DNA from: Prevotella sp. UBA1378
GTDB taxonomy: Bacteria; Bacteroidota; Bacteroidia; Bacteroidales; Bacteroidaceae
NCBI GenBank assembly: GCA_002305505.1
Contig: DBRC01000070.1
Location: forward strand, 1-22,853
Direction of reading: 5' to 3'
DNA: 22,853 nucleotides
The notes beneath the pieces are model-generated. The model did no database searches, was not told the origin of the DNA, and saw only the letters and a list, made by a program, of their open reading frames with translations. The position numbers and the translations under genes were made by a program. Of the stretch, positions 7,432 to 15,605 are shown piece by piece. Positions within the stretch are counted from its first letter, which is position 1. Every line of letters begins with the position of its first letter.

Positions 7432-8691
7432 ATGGCAGCAAAGAAAGAAGAGAAGGGCCCGAGCATGATCGAGACCTTTCAGGAATTCAAAGAGACCAAG
7501 AATATCGACCGCACCACCCTCGTGAGCGTGCTGGAGGAAAGCTTCCGCAACGTGATTGCCAAGATGTTCGGCAGCGACGAGAACTTCGACGTCATCGTAA
7601 ACCCCGACAAGGGCGACTTCGAGATATACCGCAACCGTATCGTTGTGGCCGACGGCGAGGTGCAGGACGAGAACAAGGAAATCTCCTTGACGGACGCGCA
7701 GAAGATAGAGCCGGATTATGAGATAGGCGAAGAGGTGAGCGAAGAAGTGAACTTCAGTAAGTTCGGCCGCCGTGCCATCCTGAACCTGCGCCAGACCTTG
7801 GCTTCGAAAATACTGGAACTCGAGCACGACTCGCTGTATAACAAGTACAAGGACAAGGTGGGCACCGTGGTAAGCGGCGAGGTGTACCAGATGTGGAAGC
7901 GCGAAGTGCTGCTCATCGACGACGAGGGCAACGAGCTGCATCTGCCTAAAAGCGAGCAGATACCCGGTGACACCTATCACAAGGGCGAGACCGTGCGGGC
8001 CATCGTGCTGCGCGTAGACAACGAGAACAACAACCCCCGTATCATCCTGAGCCGCACAAGCCCCGTTTTCCTGGAGCGCCTGCTTGAGGCCGAAGTGCCC
8101 GAAATCAACGACGGGCTGATTACCATCCGCCGCGTGGCCCGCATGCCGGGAGAGCGCGCCAAGGTGGCCGTGGAGAGCTACGACGAGCGCATCGACCCTG
8201 TAGGCGCCTGTGTCGGCGTGAAGGGCAGCCGTGTGCACGGCATTGTGCGCGAACTGTGCAACGAGAACATTGACGTTATCAACTACTCGAACAACGTGCA
8301 GCTGTTCATACAGCGCGCGCTGAGCCCGGCCAAGGTGTCGAGCATCACGCTTGATGTGGAAAACCACAAGGCTGAAGTGTATCTCCAGCCCGAGGAAGTA
8401 TCGCTGGCCATCGGCCGCGGCGGCATGAATATCAAGCTGGCCTCCATGTTGACGGAATTTACCATCGATGTCTACCGTGTGGTCAATGAAAACGAAGCAG
8501 ACGAGGATATCTACCTCGACGAATTCTCCGACGAAATCGACCAGTGGGTAATCGATGCCGTTAAGAACATCGGTCTTGATACGGCAAAGGCCGTCATCAA
8601 TGCTCCCCGCGAGATGCTGATTGAAAAGGCCGACTTGGAAGAAGAGACTGTCGACCACATGCTGGCAGTGCTCCGCTCCGAGTTCGAGTAA
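7432..8691 (+). CDS. nusA: Transcription termination/antitermination factor NusA
   Basis: A cytoplasmic RNA-polymerase-associated factor that modulates pausing, termination and antitermination. The 419-residue product contains the N-terminal RNAP-binding domain (about 10-130, with NIDRTTLVSVLEESFRNVI), an S1 domain (about 138-205), and two KH domains with GVKGSRV near 263 and AIGRGGMNIKLAS near 326. A short helical C terminus follows. The acidic repeats that autoinhibit the E. coli protein are absent, as is usual outside Proteobacteria. It starts 4 bases after rimP and is followed by a 128-base spacer before infB. Confidence 0.96.
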   Translation: MAAKKEEKGPSMIETFQEFKETKNIDRTTLVSVLEESFRNVIAKMFGSDENFDVIVNPDKGDFEIYRNRIVVADGEVQDENKEISLTDAQKIEPDYEIGEEVSEEVNFSKFGRRAILNLRQTLASKILELEHDSLYNKYKDKVGTVVSGEVYQMWKREVLLIDDEGNELHLPKSEQIPGDTYHKGETVRAIVLRVDNENNNPRIILSRTSPVFLERLLEAEVPEINDGLITIRRVARMPGERAKVAVESYDERIDPVGACVGVKGSRVHGIVRELCNENIDVINYSNNVQLFIQRALSPAKVSSITLDVENHKAEVYLQPEEVSLAIGRGGMNIKLASMLTEFTIDVYRVVNENEADEDIYLDEFSDEIDQWVIDAVKNIGLDTAKAVINAPREMLIEKADLEEETVDHMLAVLRSEFE

Positions 8692-8819
8692 GTGTGTCTG
8701 CGCGGTTGTTTACATATCCCGGACGGATGGTGCGGGCTGCGGAAACGCCGGTGCAGAAGCATACAGGGCCGGCAGCAAAGAAAACAATATAGCTAAACGC
8801 TAAATATAAAAACAAGTAT
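8692..8819. other. nusA-infB spacer
   Basis: A 128-base gap within the operon. I see no promoter consensus, terminator or open gene in it. The last 40 bases are A-rich up to the infB ATG, as is common for ribosome entry in Bacteroidetes. Confidence 0.4.
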
Positions 8820-11756
8820 ATGGGCATCAGATTAAACAAAGTATTATCAGAATTAAACATAGGACTTCAAACGGCAGTTGATTTCCTGAAGAACAAAAAG
8901 AGCTTGGGTGAGATAAGGGAAGACGCCAACCTGTCGACCAAAATCAGCGACGAGCAATACGAAGCGCTCGTCAATGAATTCAAGGGCGATAAGGACGTAA
9001 AGAGCGAAGCCGGAAAGATATTCACCAAGAAAGCCAAGGAAAAGAAAGCAGAACGGGCCGAGAAGAAGATTACCAAGGGCGAGGAACTGCTGGAACAACG
9101 CCAGCGGTTTAAGCAAGTGGGTAAAATCGACTTGGACCACGTAGGCAAGAAAACAGAACCGACACCGTCTGCTGCCCCTGAGTCGAAACCTGCACCGGAG
9201 ACTGCTGCCGTAAGCCCGGTGCCAGCACCGGAACCGGAGAGGGAGGCGCCTGCCGCTGAACGTGAGACCGAGCCCGGGAAAACTGCCGAGCCTGCAAAGG
9301 CCGGAGCAGCGGAGCCTGCCGCCGTTGCAGCAGCAGCTCCGGAGAAACCGTCGGCCCCTCCGGCACCCCAGCCGGCGCCAAGCCCCGTACCCCAGCCGGC
9401 ACCGGCCGCCGAACAGCAACCGGCCGGCGGGCAACAGCCAGATGAACCCGTGAGCCAGCCGGAGAAAACAGATTCGGAACCGAAAGTGTTCACCCTGAAA
9501 AGCGAAGCCAAATTGGCCCCGAAGGTGAATGTGCTCGGCAAGATCGACCTTGATGCACTGAACCAAAGCACCCGTCCGAAGAAAAAGTCGAAGGAGGAGC
9601 GCCGCAAGGAGCGCGAAGAAAAAGTCGCGCAGATGCACGGCGGCAGCGGGGAGCACCGGAAACGCGAGCGTATACACGGAGGGAAGGAACGCGTCGATAT
9701 TGAAGCCGCTGCCAACCAAGCCGCTGCCAGCGCTGCCGGAAATAAGAAGAACAAGAACAGGGGCGGTGGCCCGAATGGGAATAACGGCGACAGCCAGCAG
9801 CGGGGCGGGAAAAAGAACCGCAAGAACCGTCCGTCCCCGAAACCGTTGGAGGTGAACGAGGAAGACGTAGCACGCCAGGTAAAAGAGACACTGGCGCGTC
9901 TCACCTCGAAAAACCAGAACAAGAAAGGCGCCAAGTACCGCCGCGAAAAACGCGAGGCCGTGCAGGAGCGCATGAACGAGGAAATGCAGGTACAGGCAGC
10001 AGAGAGCAAGACGCTGAAGCTGACCGAATTCGTTACCGTAAGCGAGCTGGCCACGATGATGAACGTACCGGTGAACAAGGTTATCGGCACCTGTATGTCG
10101 ATTGGCATCATGGTGTCAATCAACCAGCGCCTCGACGCAGAGACAATCAACCTCGTGGCCGAAGAATTCGGGTTCACCACCGAGTATGTGAGTGCCGAGC
10201 TGCAGAATGCCATCAGTGAAGACGAGGACGACGAGAACGATCTCGTATCGCGTGCTCCGATTGTCACCGTAATGGGCCATGTGGACCACGGAAAGACATC
10301 GCTGCTCGACCATATCCGCAGCACGAACGTGATTGCCGGCGAGGCCGGCGGCATCACCCAGCACATCGGTGCCTATAACGTGAAACTGAAGGATGGCCGC
10401 CGCATCACCTTCCTCGATACCCCGGGACACGAGGCCTTTACCGCCATGCGTGCCCGCGGTACGCAGGTGACCGACATCGCCATCATCATCATCGCTGCCG
10501 ACGACAGCGTGATGCCTACCACCAAGGAGGCTATCGCCCATGCCCAGGCAGCCAACGTACCGATGGTGTTTGCCATCAACAAGATAGACAAGCCGGGCGC
10601 CAACCCGGACAAGATACGCGAGGACCTTGCCAACATGAACCTCCTCGTAGAGGAATGGGGCGGCAAGTACCAGTGTCAGGAGATTTCGGCCAAGAAAGGG
10701 CTCGGCGTTGACGAATTGCTCGAGAAAGTGTTGCTTGAAGCCGAAATGCTCGACCTCAAGGCCAACCCCAACCGTAAGGCCACAGGTTCCATCATCGAGT
10801 CGTCACTCGACAAAGGCCGCGGATATGTTTCCACCGTCCTCGTATCTAACGGTACGTTAAAGGTGGGCGACGTGGTGATTGCCGGGACAAGCTTCGGGCG
10901 TATCAAGGCGATGTTCAACGAGCGCAACCAGCGCATGCCGCAGGCCGGCCCGGCCGAACCCGCCATCATCCTCGGACTGAACGGGGCACCCACGGCCGGC
11001 GACTCGTTCCATGTGATGGAAACGGAGCAGGAGGCCCGCGACATAGCCAACAAGCGCGAGCAGTTGCAGCGCGAGCAAGGCTTGCGTACGCAGAAGACGC
11101 TCGGGCTCGATGACATCTCGCACCGTATCGCCCTTGGCGAGTTCCACGAACTGAACATCGTGGTGAAGGGTGATACCGACGGTTCCATCGAGGCATTGAG
11201 CGATTCGTTCCTCAAGCTCTCCACCGAGAAGGTACAGGTAAACGTCATCAACAAGGCCGTAGGCCAGATTTCGGAGAACGATGTCATGCTGGCCAGCGCT
11301 TCCGATGCGATTATCGTCGGATTCCAAGTGCGCCCGTCGGCTGATGCCCGTAAACTGGCTGAGCGCAACGGTGTGGAAATCAACACCTACTCGGTCATCT
11401 ACGATGCCATCGACGACATCCACTCTGCCATGGAGGGCATGCTCGACAAGGTGATAAAGGAGCAGGTGACCGGACAGGTGGAGGTGCGCGAGGTGTACAA
11501 GATATCCAAGGTGGGCACTGTTGCCGGTGCTATGGTTACCGAAGGAAAGGTGCACCGCACCGACAAGGCACGCCTTGTGCGCGACGGTATCGTGGTGCAC
11601 ACCGGTGCCATCAACGCCTTGAAGCGTTATAAGGACGACGTGAAGGAAGTGGCGACCAACTTCGAGTGCGGAATCTCGCTCGTCAACTTCAACGACATTC
11701 AAGTGGGCGACATCATTGAGACCTTCATGGAAATCGAAGTACAGCAGAAACTGTAA
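8820..11756 (+). CDS. infB: Translation initiation factor IF-2
   Basis: A GTPase that brings fMet-tRNA to the 30S subunit and promotes subunit joining. The 978-residue product begins with an IF2_N domain (MGIRLNKVLSELNIGLQTAV). Next comes a Lys/Glu-rich helix, then a low-complexity Pro/Ala/Glu linker (about 115-225) and a Lys/Arg/Gly/Asn-rich segment (about 255-345). A second IF2_N-like domain (about 395-450, VTVSELATMMNVPVNKVI) precedes the GTPase domain. Its motifs are G1 GHVDHGKT at 486-493, DTPGHEAF and NKID. Domains II-IV follow, ending MEIEVQQKL. The long disordered N-terminal region is typical of Bacteroidetes IF-2. It is the third gene of the rimP operon, and a strong hairpin lies 24 bases past the stop. 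Confidence 0.97.
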   Translation: MGIRLNKVLSELNIGLQTAVDFLKNKKSLGEIREDANLSTKISDEQYEALVNEFKGDKDVKSEAGKIFTKKAKEKKAERAEKKITKGEELLEQRQRFKQVGKIDLDHVGKKTEPTPSAAPESKPAPETAAVSPVPAPEPEREAPAAERETEPGKTAEPAKAGAAEPAAVAAAAPEKPSAPPAPQPAPSPVPQPAPAAEQQPAGGQQPDEPVSQPEKTDSEPKVFTLKSEAKLAPKVNVLGKIDLDALNQSTRPKKKSKEERRKEREEKVAQMHGGSGEHRKRERIHGGKERVDIEAAANQAAASAAGNKKNKNRGGGPNGNNGDSQQRGGKKNRKNRPSPKPLEVNEEDVARQVKETLARLTSKNQNKKGAKYRREKREAVQERMNEEMQVQAAESKTLKLTEFVTVSELATMMNVPVNKVIGTCMSIGIMVSINQRLDAETINLVAEEFGFTTEYVSAELQNAISEDEDDENDLVSRAPIVTVMGHVDHGKTSLLDHIRSTNVIAGEAGGITQHIGAYNVKLKDGRRITFLDTPGHEAFTAMRARGTQVTDIAIIIIAADDSVMPTTKEAIAHAQAANVPMVFAINKIDKPGANPDKIREDLANMNLLVEEWGGKYQCQEISAKKGLGVDELLEKVLLEAEMLDLKANPNRKATGSIIESSLDKGRGYVSTVLVSNGTLKVGDVVIAGTSFGRIKAMFNERNQRMPQAGPAEPAIILGLNGAPTAGDSFHVMETEQEARDIANKREQLQREQGLRTQKTLGLDDISHRIALGEFHELNIVVKGDTDGSIEALSDSFLKLSTEKVQVNVINKAVGQISENDVMLASASDAIIVGFQVRPSADARKLAERNGVEINTYSVIYDAIDDIHSAMEGMLDKVIKEQVTGQVEVREVYKISKVGTVAGAMVTEGKVHRTDKARLVRDGIVVHTGAINALKRYKDDVKEVATNFECGISLVNFNDIQVGDIIETFMEIEVQQKL

Positions 11757-11780
11757 GGCGTGCATGGGATAGGTTTTTGG

Positions 11781-11817
11781 CAGAAAGACATGTTTTAGGC
11801 AAAAACATGTCTTTCTG
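11781..11817 (+). terminator. 16-bp perfect hairpin between infB and sufB
   Basis: CAGAAAGACATGTTTT (11781-11796) pairs perfectly with 11802-11817 around a 5-base loop (AGGCA). It lies between the infB stop and sufB ATG 11855. A T-tract is lacking after the stem (CTTAGAAAA), so it could be an imperfect terminator, a processing site or an mRNA stabiliser. It marks the border between the translation and Suf gene groups. Confidence 0.55.
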
Positions 11818-11854
11818 TCTTAGAAAATCCCTCTGTCAGAAAGATATACTAAAT

Positions 11855-13303
11855 ATGCCAAAAGAGAAAAACGAATATGTGAAGCAGGTGGCCGAACAGA
11901 AATATGAGTTCGGATTCACCACGGATATACACACGGAGATTATCCCCAAGGGCCTGAACGAAGACGTCGTACGCCTTATCTCGGCCAAGAAGGGGGAGCC
12001 CGGCTGGCTGCTGGACTTCCGTCTGAAGGCTTACCGCCATTGGGAACAGCAGGTACAGCCTGCGTGGGCTCATGTCAACGTACCCCCCATCGACTACCAG
12101 GGCATCTCTTACTATGCCGACCCGCTGGCCAAGAAGCCTGCAGGCGACGGCAAGATCGACCCCGAGCTGGAGAAGACGTTCGATAAGCTGGGCATCCCCT
12201 TAGAGGAACGGCTGGCCTTGAGCGGCAATACCGCCGTCGACGCTATCATGGACTCTGTATCCGTGAAGACAACCTTTAAGGAGAAGCTTTCCGAGAAAGG
12301 CATCATCTTCTGTTCTATCGGCGAGGCCGTTAAGGAGCATGCCGCACTGGTGCAGGAATACCTCGGTACGGTGGTCCCCTACCGCGACAACTATTTCGCC
12401 GCGCTCAATTCGGCCGTATTCAGCGACGGTTCGTTCGTCTACATTCCCAAGGGTGTACGCTGCCCGATGGAGCTCAGTTCCTACTTCCGCATCAATGCGC
12501 GGAACACCGGGCAGTTCGAGCGCACGCTGATTATCGCCGAAGATGATTCCTACGTGAGCTACCTTGAGGGGTGTACCGCCCCGATGCGCGACGAGAACCA
12601 GTTGCATGCCGCCATCGTGGAGATTATCGTGAAGGACAATGCCGAGGTGAAGTATTCCACCGTGCAGAACTGGTATCCGGGCGACGAAAACGGCCGGGGC
12701 GGCGTGCTCAACCTCGTCACCAAGCGGGGCGACCTGCGGGGCGTCAACTCGCGGCTATCGTGGACACAGGTGGAGACGGGCAGCGCCATCACATGGAAGT
12801 ATCCCTCGTGCATACTGCGGGGCGACAATTCGCAGGCGGAGTTTTATTCGGTGGCCGTCACCAACCATTTCCAGGAAGCCGATACGGGCACGAAGATGAT
12901 ACACATGGGCAGGAACACCAAGTCGACCATTATCTCGAAAGGCATCTCGGCTGGCCGCAGCCAGAACTCATACCGCGGCCTGGTGCGTGTGACGCCCAAT
13001 GCCGACAATGCCCGTAACTACAGTTCGTGCGACTCGCTGCTGCTCGGCGGCGACTGCGGCGCCCATACGTTCCCTTACATGGACATCCGCAACGACACGG
13101 CGGTGATAGAGCACGAGGCCACCACGAGCAAGATAAGCGAGGACCAGTTGTTCTATTGCAACCAGCGCGGCATACCCACCGAGCAGGCCATTGGCCTGAT
13201 AGTCAATGGCTATGCCAAGGAAGTGCTGAACAAGTTGCCGATGGAGTTTGCCGTGGAGGCGCAGAAGTTGTTGAGCGTATCGTTGGAAGGTACGGTAGGA
13301 TAG
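11855..13303 (+). CDS. sufB: Fe-S cluster assembly scaffold protein SufB
   Basis: The scaffold subunit of the SufBCD complex, on which Fe-S clusters are built in the cytoplasm. ATG 11855 gives 482 residues, the usual length. The open frame continues upstream to 11777, but that part would translate the infB-sufB hairpin, so it is rejected as coding. The characteristic core is visible: VPYRDNYFAALNSAVFSDGSF, YIPKGVRCPMELSSYFRIN, SYLEGCTAPM, and the C-terminal MDIRNDTAVIEHEATTSKI and EDQLFYCNQRGIPTEQA. It is the first gene of sufBCDS. No clear promoter lies in the 37 bases between the hairpin and the ATG, so transcription may come partly from infB read-through. Confidence 0.96.
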   Translation: MPKEKNEYVKQVAEQKYEFGFTTDIHTEIIPKGLNEDVVRLISAKKGEPGWLLDFRLKAYRHWEQQVQPAWAHVNVPPIDYQGISYYADPLAKKPAGDGKIDPELEKTFDKLGIPLEERLALSGNTAVDAIMDSVSVKTTFKEKLSEKGIIFCSIGEAVKEHAALVQEYLGTVVPYRDNYFAALNSAVFSDGSFVYIPKGVRCPMELSSYFRINARNTGQFERTLIIAEDDSYVSYLEGCTAPMRDENQLHAAIVEIIVKDNAEVKYSTVQNWYPGDENGRGGVLNLVTKRGDLRGVNSRLSWTQVETGSAITWKYPSCILRGDNSQAEFYSVAVTNHFQEADTGTKMIHMGRNTKSTIISKGISAGRSQNSYRGLVRVTPNADNARNYSSCDSLLLGGDCGAHTFPYMDIRNDTAVIEHEATTSKISEDQLFYCNQRGIPTEQAIGLIVNGYAKEVLNKLPMEFAVEAQKLLSVSLEGTVG

Positions 13304-13324
13304 TATTTTTTATTGAATCAGAAT

Positions 13325-14083
13325 ATGTTAGAAGTAAAGGATTTACACGCCAAAATCGGCGGTAAAGAGATATTAAAAGGCGTCAATATCACCATCCGCG
13401 ACGGTGAGACGCATGCCATCATGGGGCCTAACGGTTCGGGTAAGTCGACGCTGAGCGCGGTGCTCGTAGGCAATCCGCTGTACGAGGTGACGGGCGGCGA
13501 GGCGATGTTCAACGGCAAGGACCTGTTCGGCATGCAGCCCGAGGACCGTGCACACGAGGGGCTTTTCCTCTCCTTCCAATACCCGGTGGAGATTCCGGGC
13601 GTGTCGATGGTCAATTTCATGAAAGCGGCAATCAACGAGAAGCGTAAGTATCATGGGCTTCCGGAGCTGAAGGCCGGGGAGTTCCTTAAACTGATGCGCG
13701 AGCGCCAGAAGATTGTCGAGCTCGACAATAAGCTGGCCAGCCGGTCGGTGAACGAAGGCTTCAGCGGCGGCGAGAAGAAGCGCAACGAGATATTCCAGAT
13801 GGCCATGCTCGAACCGAAGCTGTCGATTCTCGACGAGACCGACTCGGGGCTGGACGTGGATGCCATGCGCATCGTGGCCGAGGGTGTGAACAAGTTGCGT
13901 ACGCCCGAAAGCAGCTGTATCGTCATTACCCACTACGACCGCCTGCTCGAAATGATACGGCCCGACGTGGTACATGTGCTGTACGACGGGCGGATCGTGA
14001 AAACCGGCGGCCCGGAGCTGGCCAAGGAGATTCAGGCGCGGGGATACGACTGGATTAAGGAGGGAACCAAGGTTAAGGGTTAG
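13325..14083 (+). CDS. sufC: Fe-S cluster assembly ATPase SufC
   Basis: The ABC-type ATPase of the SufBCD complex; it is soluble and drives the conformational change of SufB-SufD. The 252-residue product from ATG 13325 is of normal size. Walker A GPNGSGKST lies at 34-42, the signature is FSGGEKKRNEIFQM, and the Walker B region is LSILDETDSGLDVDA, with the SufC-typical DETDSGLD. A TTG at 13313 would add four residues and is less likely. It begins 21 bases after sufB. Its 3' end is GGTTAAGGGTTAG-like, resembling the micro-repeats around other stop codons here. Confidence 0.96.
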   Translation: MLEVKDLHAKIGGKEILKGVNITIRDGETHAIMGPNGSGKSTLSAVLVGNPLYEVTGGEAMFNGKDLFGMQPEDRAHEGLFLSFQYPVEIPGVSMVNFMKAAINEKRKYHGLPELKAGEFLKLMRERQKIVELDNKLASRSVNEGFSGGEKKRNEIFQMAMLEPKLSILDETDSGLDVDAMRIVAEGVNKLRTPESSCIVITHYDRLLEMIRPDVVHVLYDGRIVKTGGPELAKEIQARGYDWIKEGTKVKG

Positions 14084-14116
14084 GAAGTTGGAGATAATTG
14101 ACTTACGACTGAAGAC

Positions 14117-15475
14117 ATGCGTAGTGAACAACAATATATAGATTTGTACAGGCAGTGCCGCCAGATGATATTCGACCATAGCGCAGCCCCGCTCAATGCC
14201 GTGCGCGACCGGGCTTTTGACGATTTCAAGCGGCTGGGCTTCCCCTCGCGCAAGGTAGAGAAGTATAAGTATACTGATATGCAGCGGTTGTTCGAGGCCG
14301 ACTATGGCCTGAACCTCAACCGCCTCGATATACCGGTCGACCCCCATCAGGTTTTCTGTTGCAATGTGCCCAATCTTAGTACGTCGCTCTATTTCGTGGT
14401 GAACGATATGTTCTATACCAAGGTGCAGCCGAAGGGGCGTTTGCCCGAGGGGGTCGTCGTTGACTCGCTGAGCGCTTATGCTTCGAAAAACCCCGGTTTC
14501 ATCGGGAAATATTACGCAAAGATAGCCAAGACCGGCGAGGATGCCATCACGGCCTTGAACACAATGCTTGCCCAAGACGGGCTGCTGGTTTACGTGCCGC
14601 AAGGCGTGAAGGCGGAGAAGGCGGTGCAGGTCATCAATATCCTGCGTTCCGACGTCGACCTGATGGCCAACCGCCGTGTGCTCATCGTGTTAGAAGACGG
14701 TGCCGAGGCCAAGTTGCTCTTTTGCGACCATACCGCCGACGACCGCCGCTTCCTTACCACGCAGGTGATAGAGGCTTATGTGGGCGAGGGTGCCCGCCTC
14801 GACCTTTACTGCATGGAGGAGACACACGCCAAGAACGTGCGTGTGAGCAATCTGTTCATCGACCAGCAGGCCAACAGCAGCGTTACCCACAATATCATTA
14901 CCCTGCACAATGGGGTGACGCGCAACCGCACCGACCTTGTGTTCAGCGGCGAGGGTGCCGAGTGCTATCTCTGCGGCTGTGTGATTGCCGATAAGCAGCA
15001 GCATGTAGACAACAATACGCTCATCTACCACAAGGCGGGCCACTGTGATAGCCGTGAGCTTTACAAGTATGTGCTCGACGGCGAGGCGACGGGTGCCTTT
15101 GCCGGTCTTGTGCTTGTGGGGAAGGGTGCCGACAAAACCACCTCGCAGGAGACTAACCGCAACCTGTGTGCCACAAAGACGGCGCACATGTACACGCAGC
15201 CCATGCTCGAGATTTACGCCGAGGATGTGAAGTGTTCCCATGGGTCGACCGTCGGCCAGCTCAACGATGCTGCCATGTTCTACATGCAGCAACGCGGCAT
15301 CCCGCAGAAGGAGGCCAAGCTGTTGTTGCAGTTTGCCTTTGTCAATGAGGTAATCGACAGCATAAAGCTCCATCCCTTGCGCGACCGCCTGCACTATCTC
15401 GTAGAGAAGCGTTTCCGCGGCGAGCTGGATAGATGTGAGGGATGCCGTGGAGGAATGCCGGTAGTTTTGGATTAA
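14117..15475 (+). CDS. sufD: Fe-S cluster assembly protein SufD
   Basis: The SufB paralogue that forms the SufBCD complex and takes part in iron acquisition and cluster assembly. The 452-residue product has the SufD N-terminal helical region (FKRLGFPSRKVEKYKYTD) and the shared SufB/D beta-helix core, with GAEAKLLFCDHTAD and YTQPMLEIYAEDVKCSHGSTVGQLN. The C terminus has MQQRGIPQKEAKLLLQFAF. It begins 33 bases after sufC. The TAA stop is part of the first of three GGATT(A/G)A heptamers at 15469-15489. Confidence 0.95.
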   Translation: MRSEQQYIDLYRQCRQMIFDHSAAPLNAVRDRAFDDFKRLGFPSRKVEKYKYTDMQRLFEADYGLNLNRLDIPVDPHQVFCCNVPNLSTSLYFVVNDMFYTKVQPKGRLPEGVVVDSLSAYASKNPGFIGKYYAKIAKTGEDAITALNTMLAQDGLLVYVPQGVKAEKAVQVINILRSDVDLMANRRVLIVLEDGAEAKLLFCDHTADDRRFLTTQVIEAYVGEGARLDLYCMEETHAKNVRVSNLFIDQQANSSVTHNIITLHNGVTRNRTDLVFSGEGAECYLCGCVIADKQQHVDNNTLIYHKAGHCDSRELYKYVLDGEATGAFAGLVLVGKGADKTTSQETNRNLCATKTAHMYTQPMLEIYAEDVKCSHGSTVGQLNDAAMFYMQQRGIPQKEAKLLLQFAFVNEVIDSIKLHPLRDRLHYLVEKRFRGELDRCEGCRGGMPVVLD

Positions 15476-15489
15476 GGATTAAGGATTGA
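15469..15489. repeat. Heptamer repeat containing the sufD stop codon
   Basis: Three 7-bp units: GGATTAA (15469-15475), GGATTAA (15476-15482) and GGATTGA (15483-15489). The first supplies the last codons and TAA stop of sufD. It is related in sequence to the GGATTAAC octamer array at 4937-5072. Confidence 0.8.
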
Positions 15490-15554
15490 TAGCTTTAAGA
15501 AATAACAGGTTACACAGATTCTTTGGGACAAGGATTACACGGCTTTATATACTA

Positions 15555-15591
15555 TTAATCCATAATCCATAATCCAAAACATCCATAATCC
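15555..15591. repeat. Heptamer repeat before sufS
   Basis: (A/T)TAATCC units lie at 15555-15561, 15562-15568, 15569-15575 and, after a 9-base insertion, 15585-15591. On the minus strand they read GGATTAT or GGATTAA, the same family as the repeat at the end of sufD but inverted. The array lies 15 bases before sufS ATG 15606, where it may affect the leader. Confidence 0.8.
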
Positions 15592-15605
15592 AAAAAAAGA
15601 ATGAT

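Noticed and set aside
11777..11854. N-terminal extension of SufB by 26 residues
   Set aside because: This stretch encodes the perfect hairpin, and ATG 11855 gives the normal SufB length.
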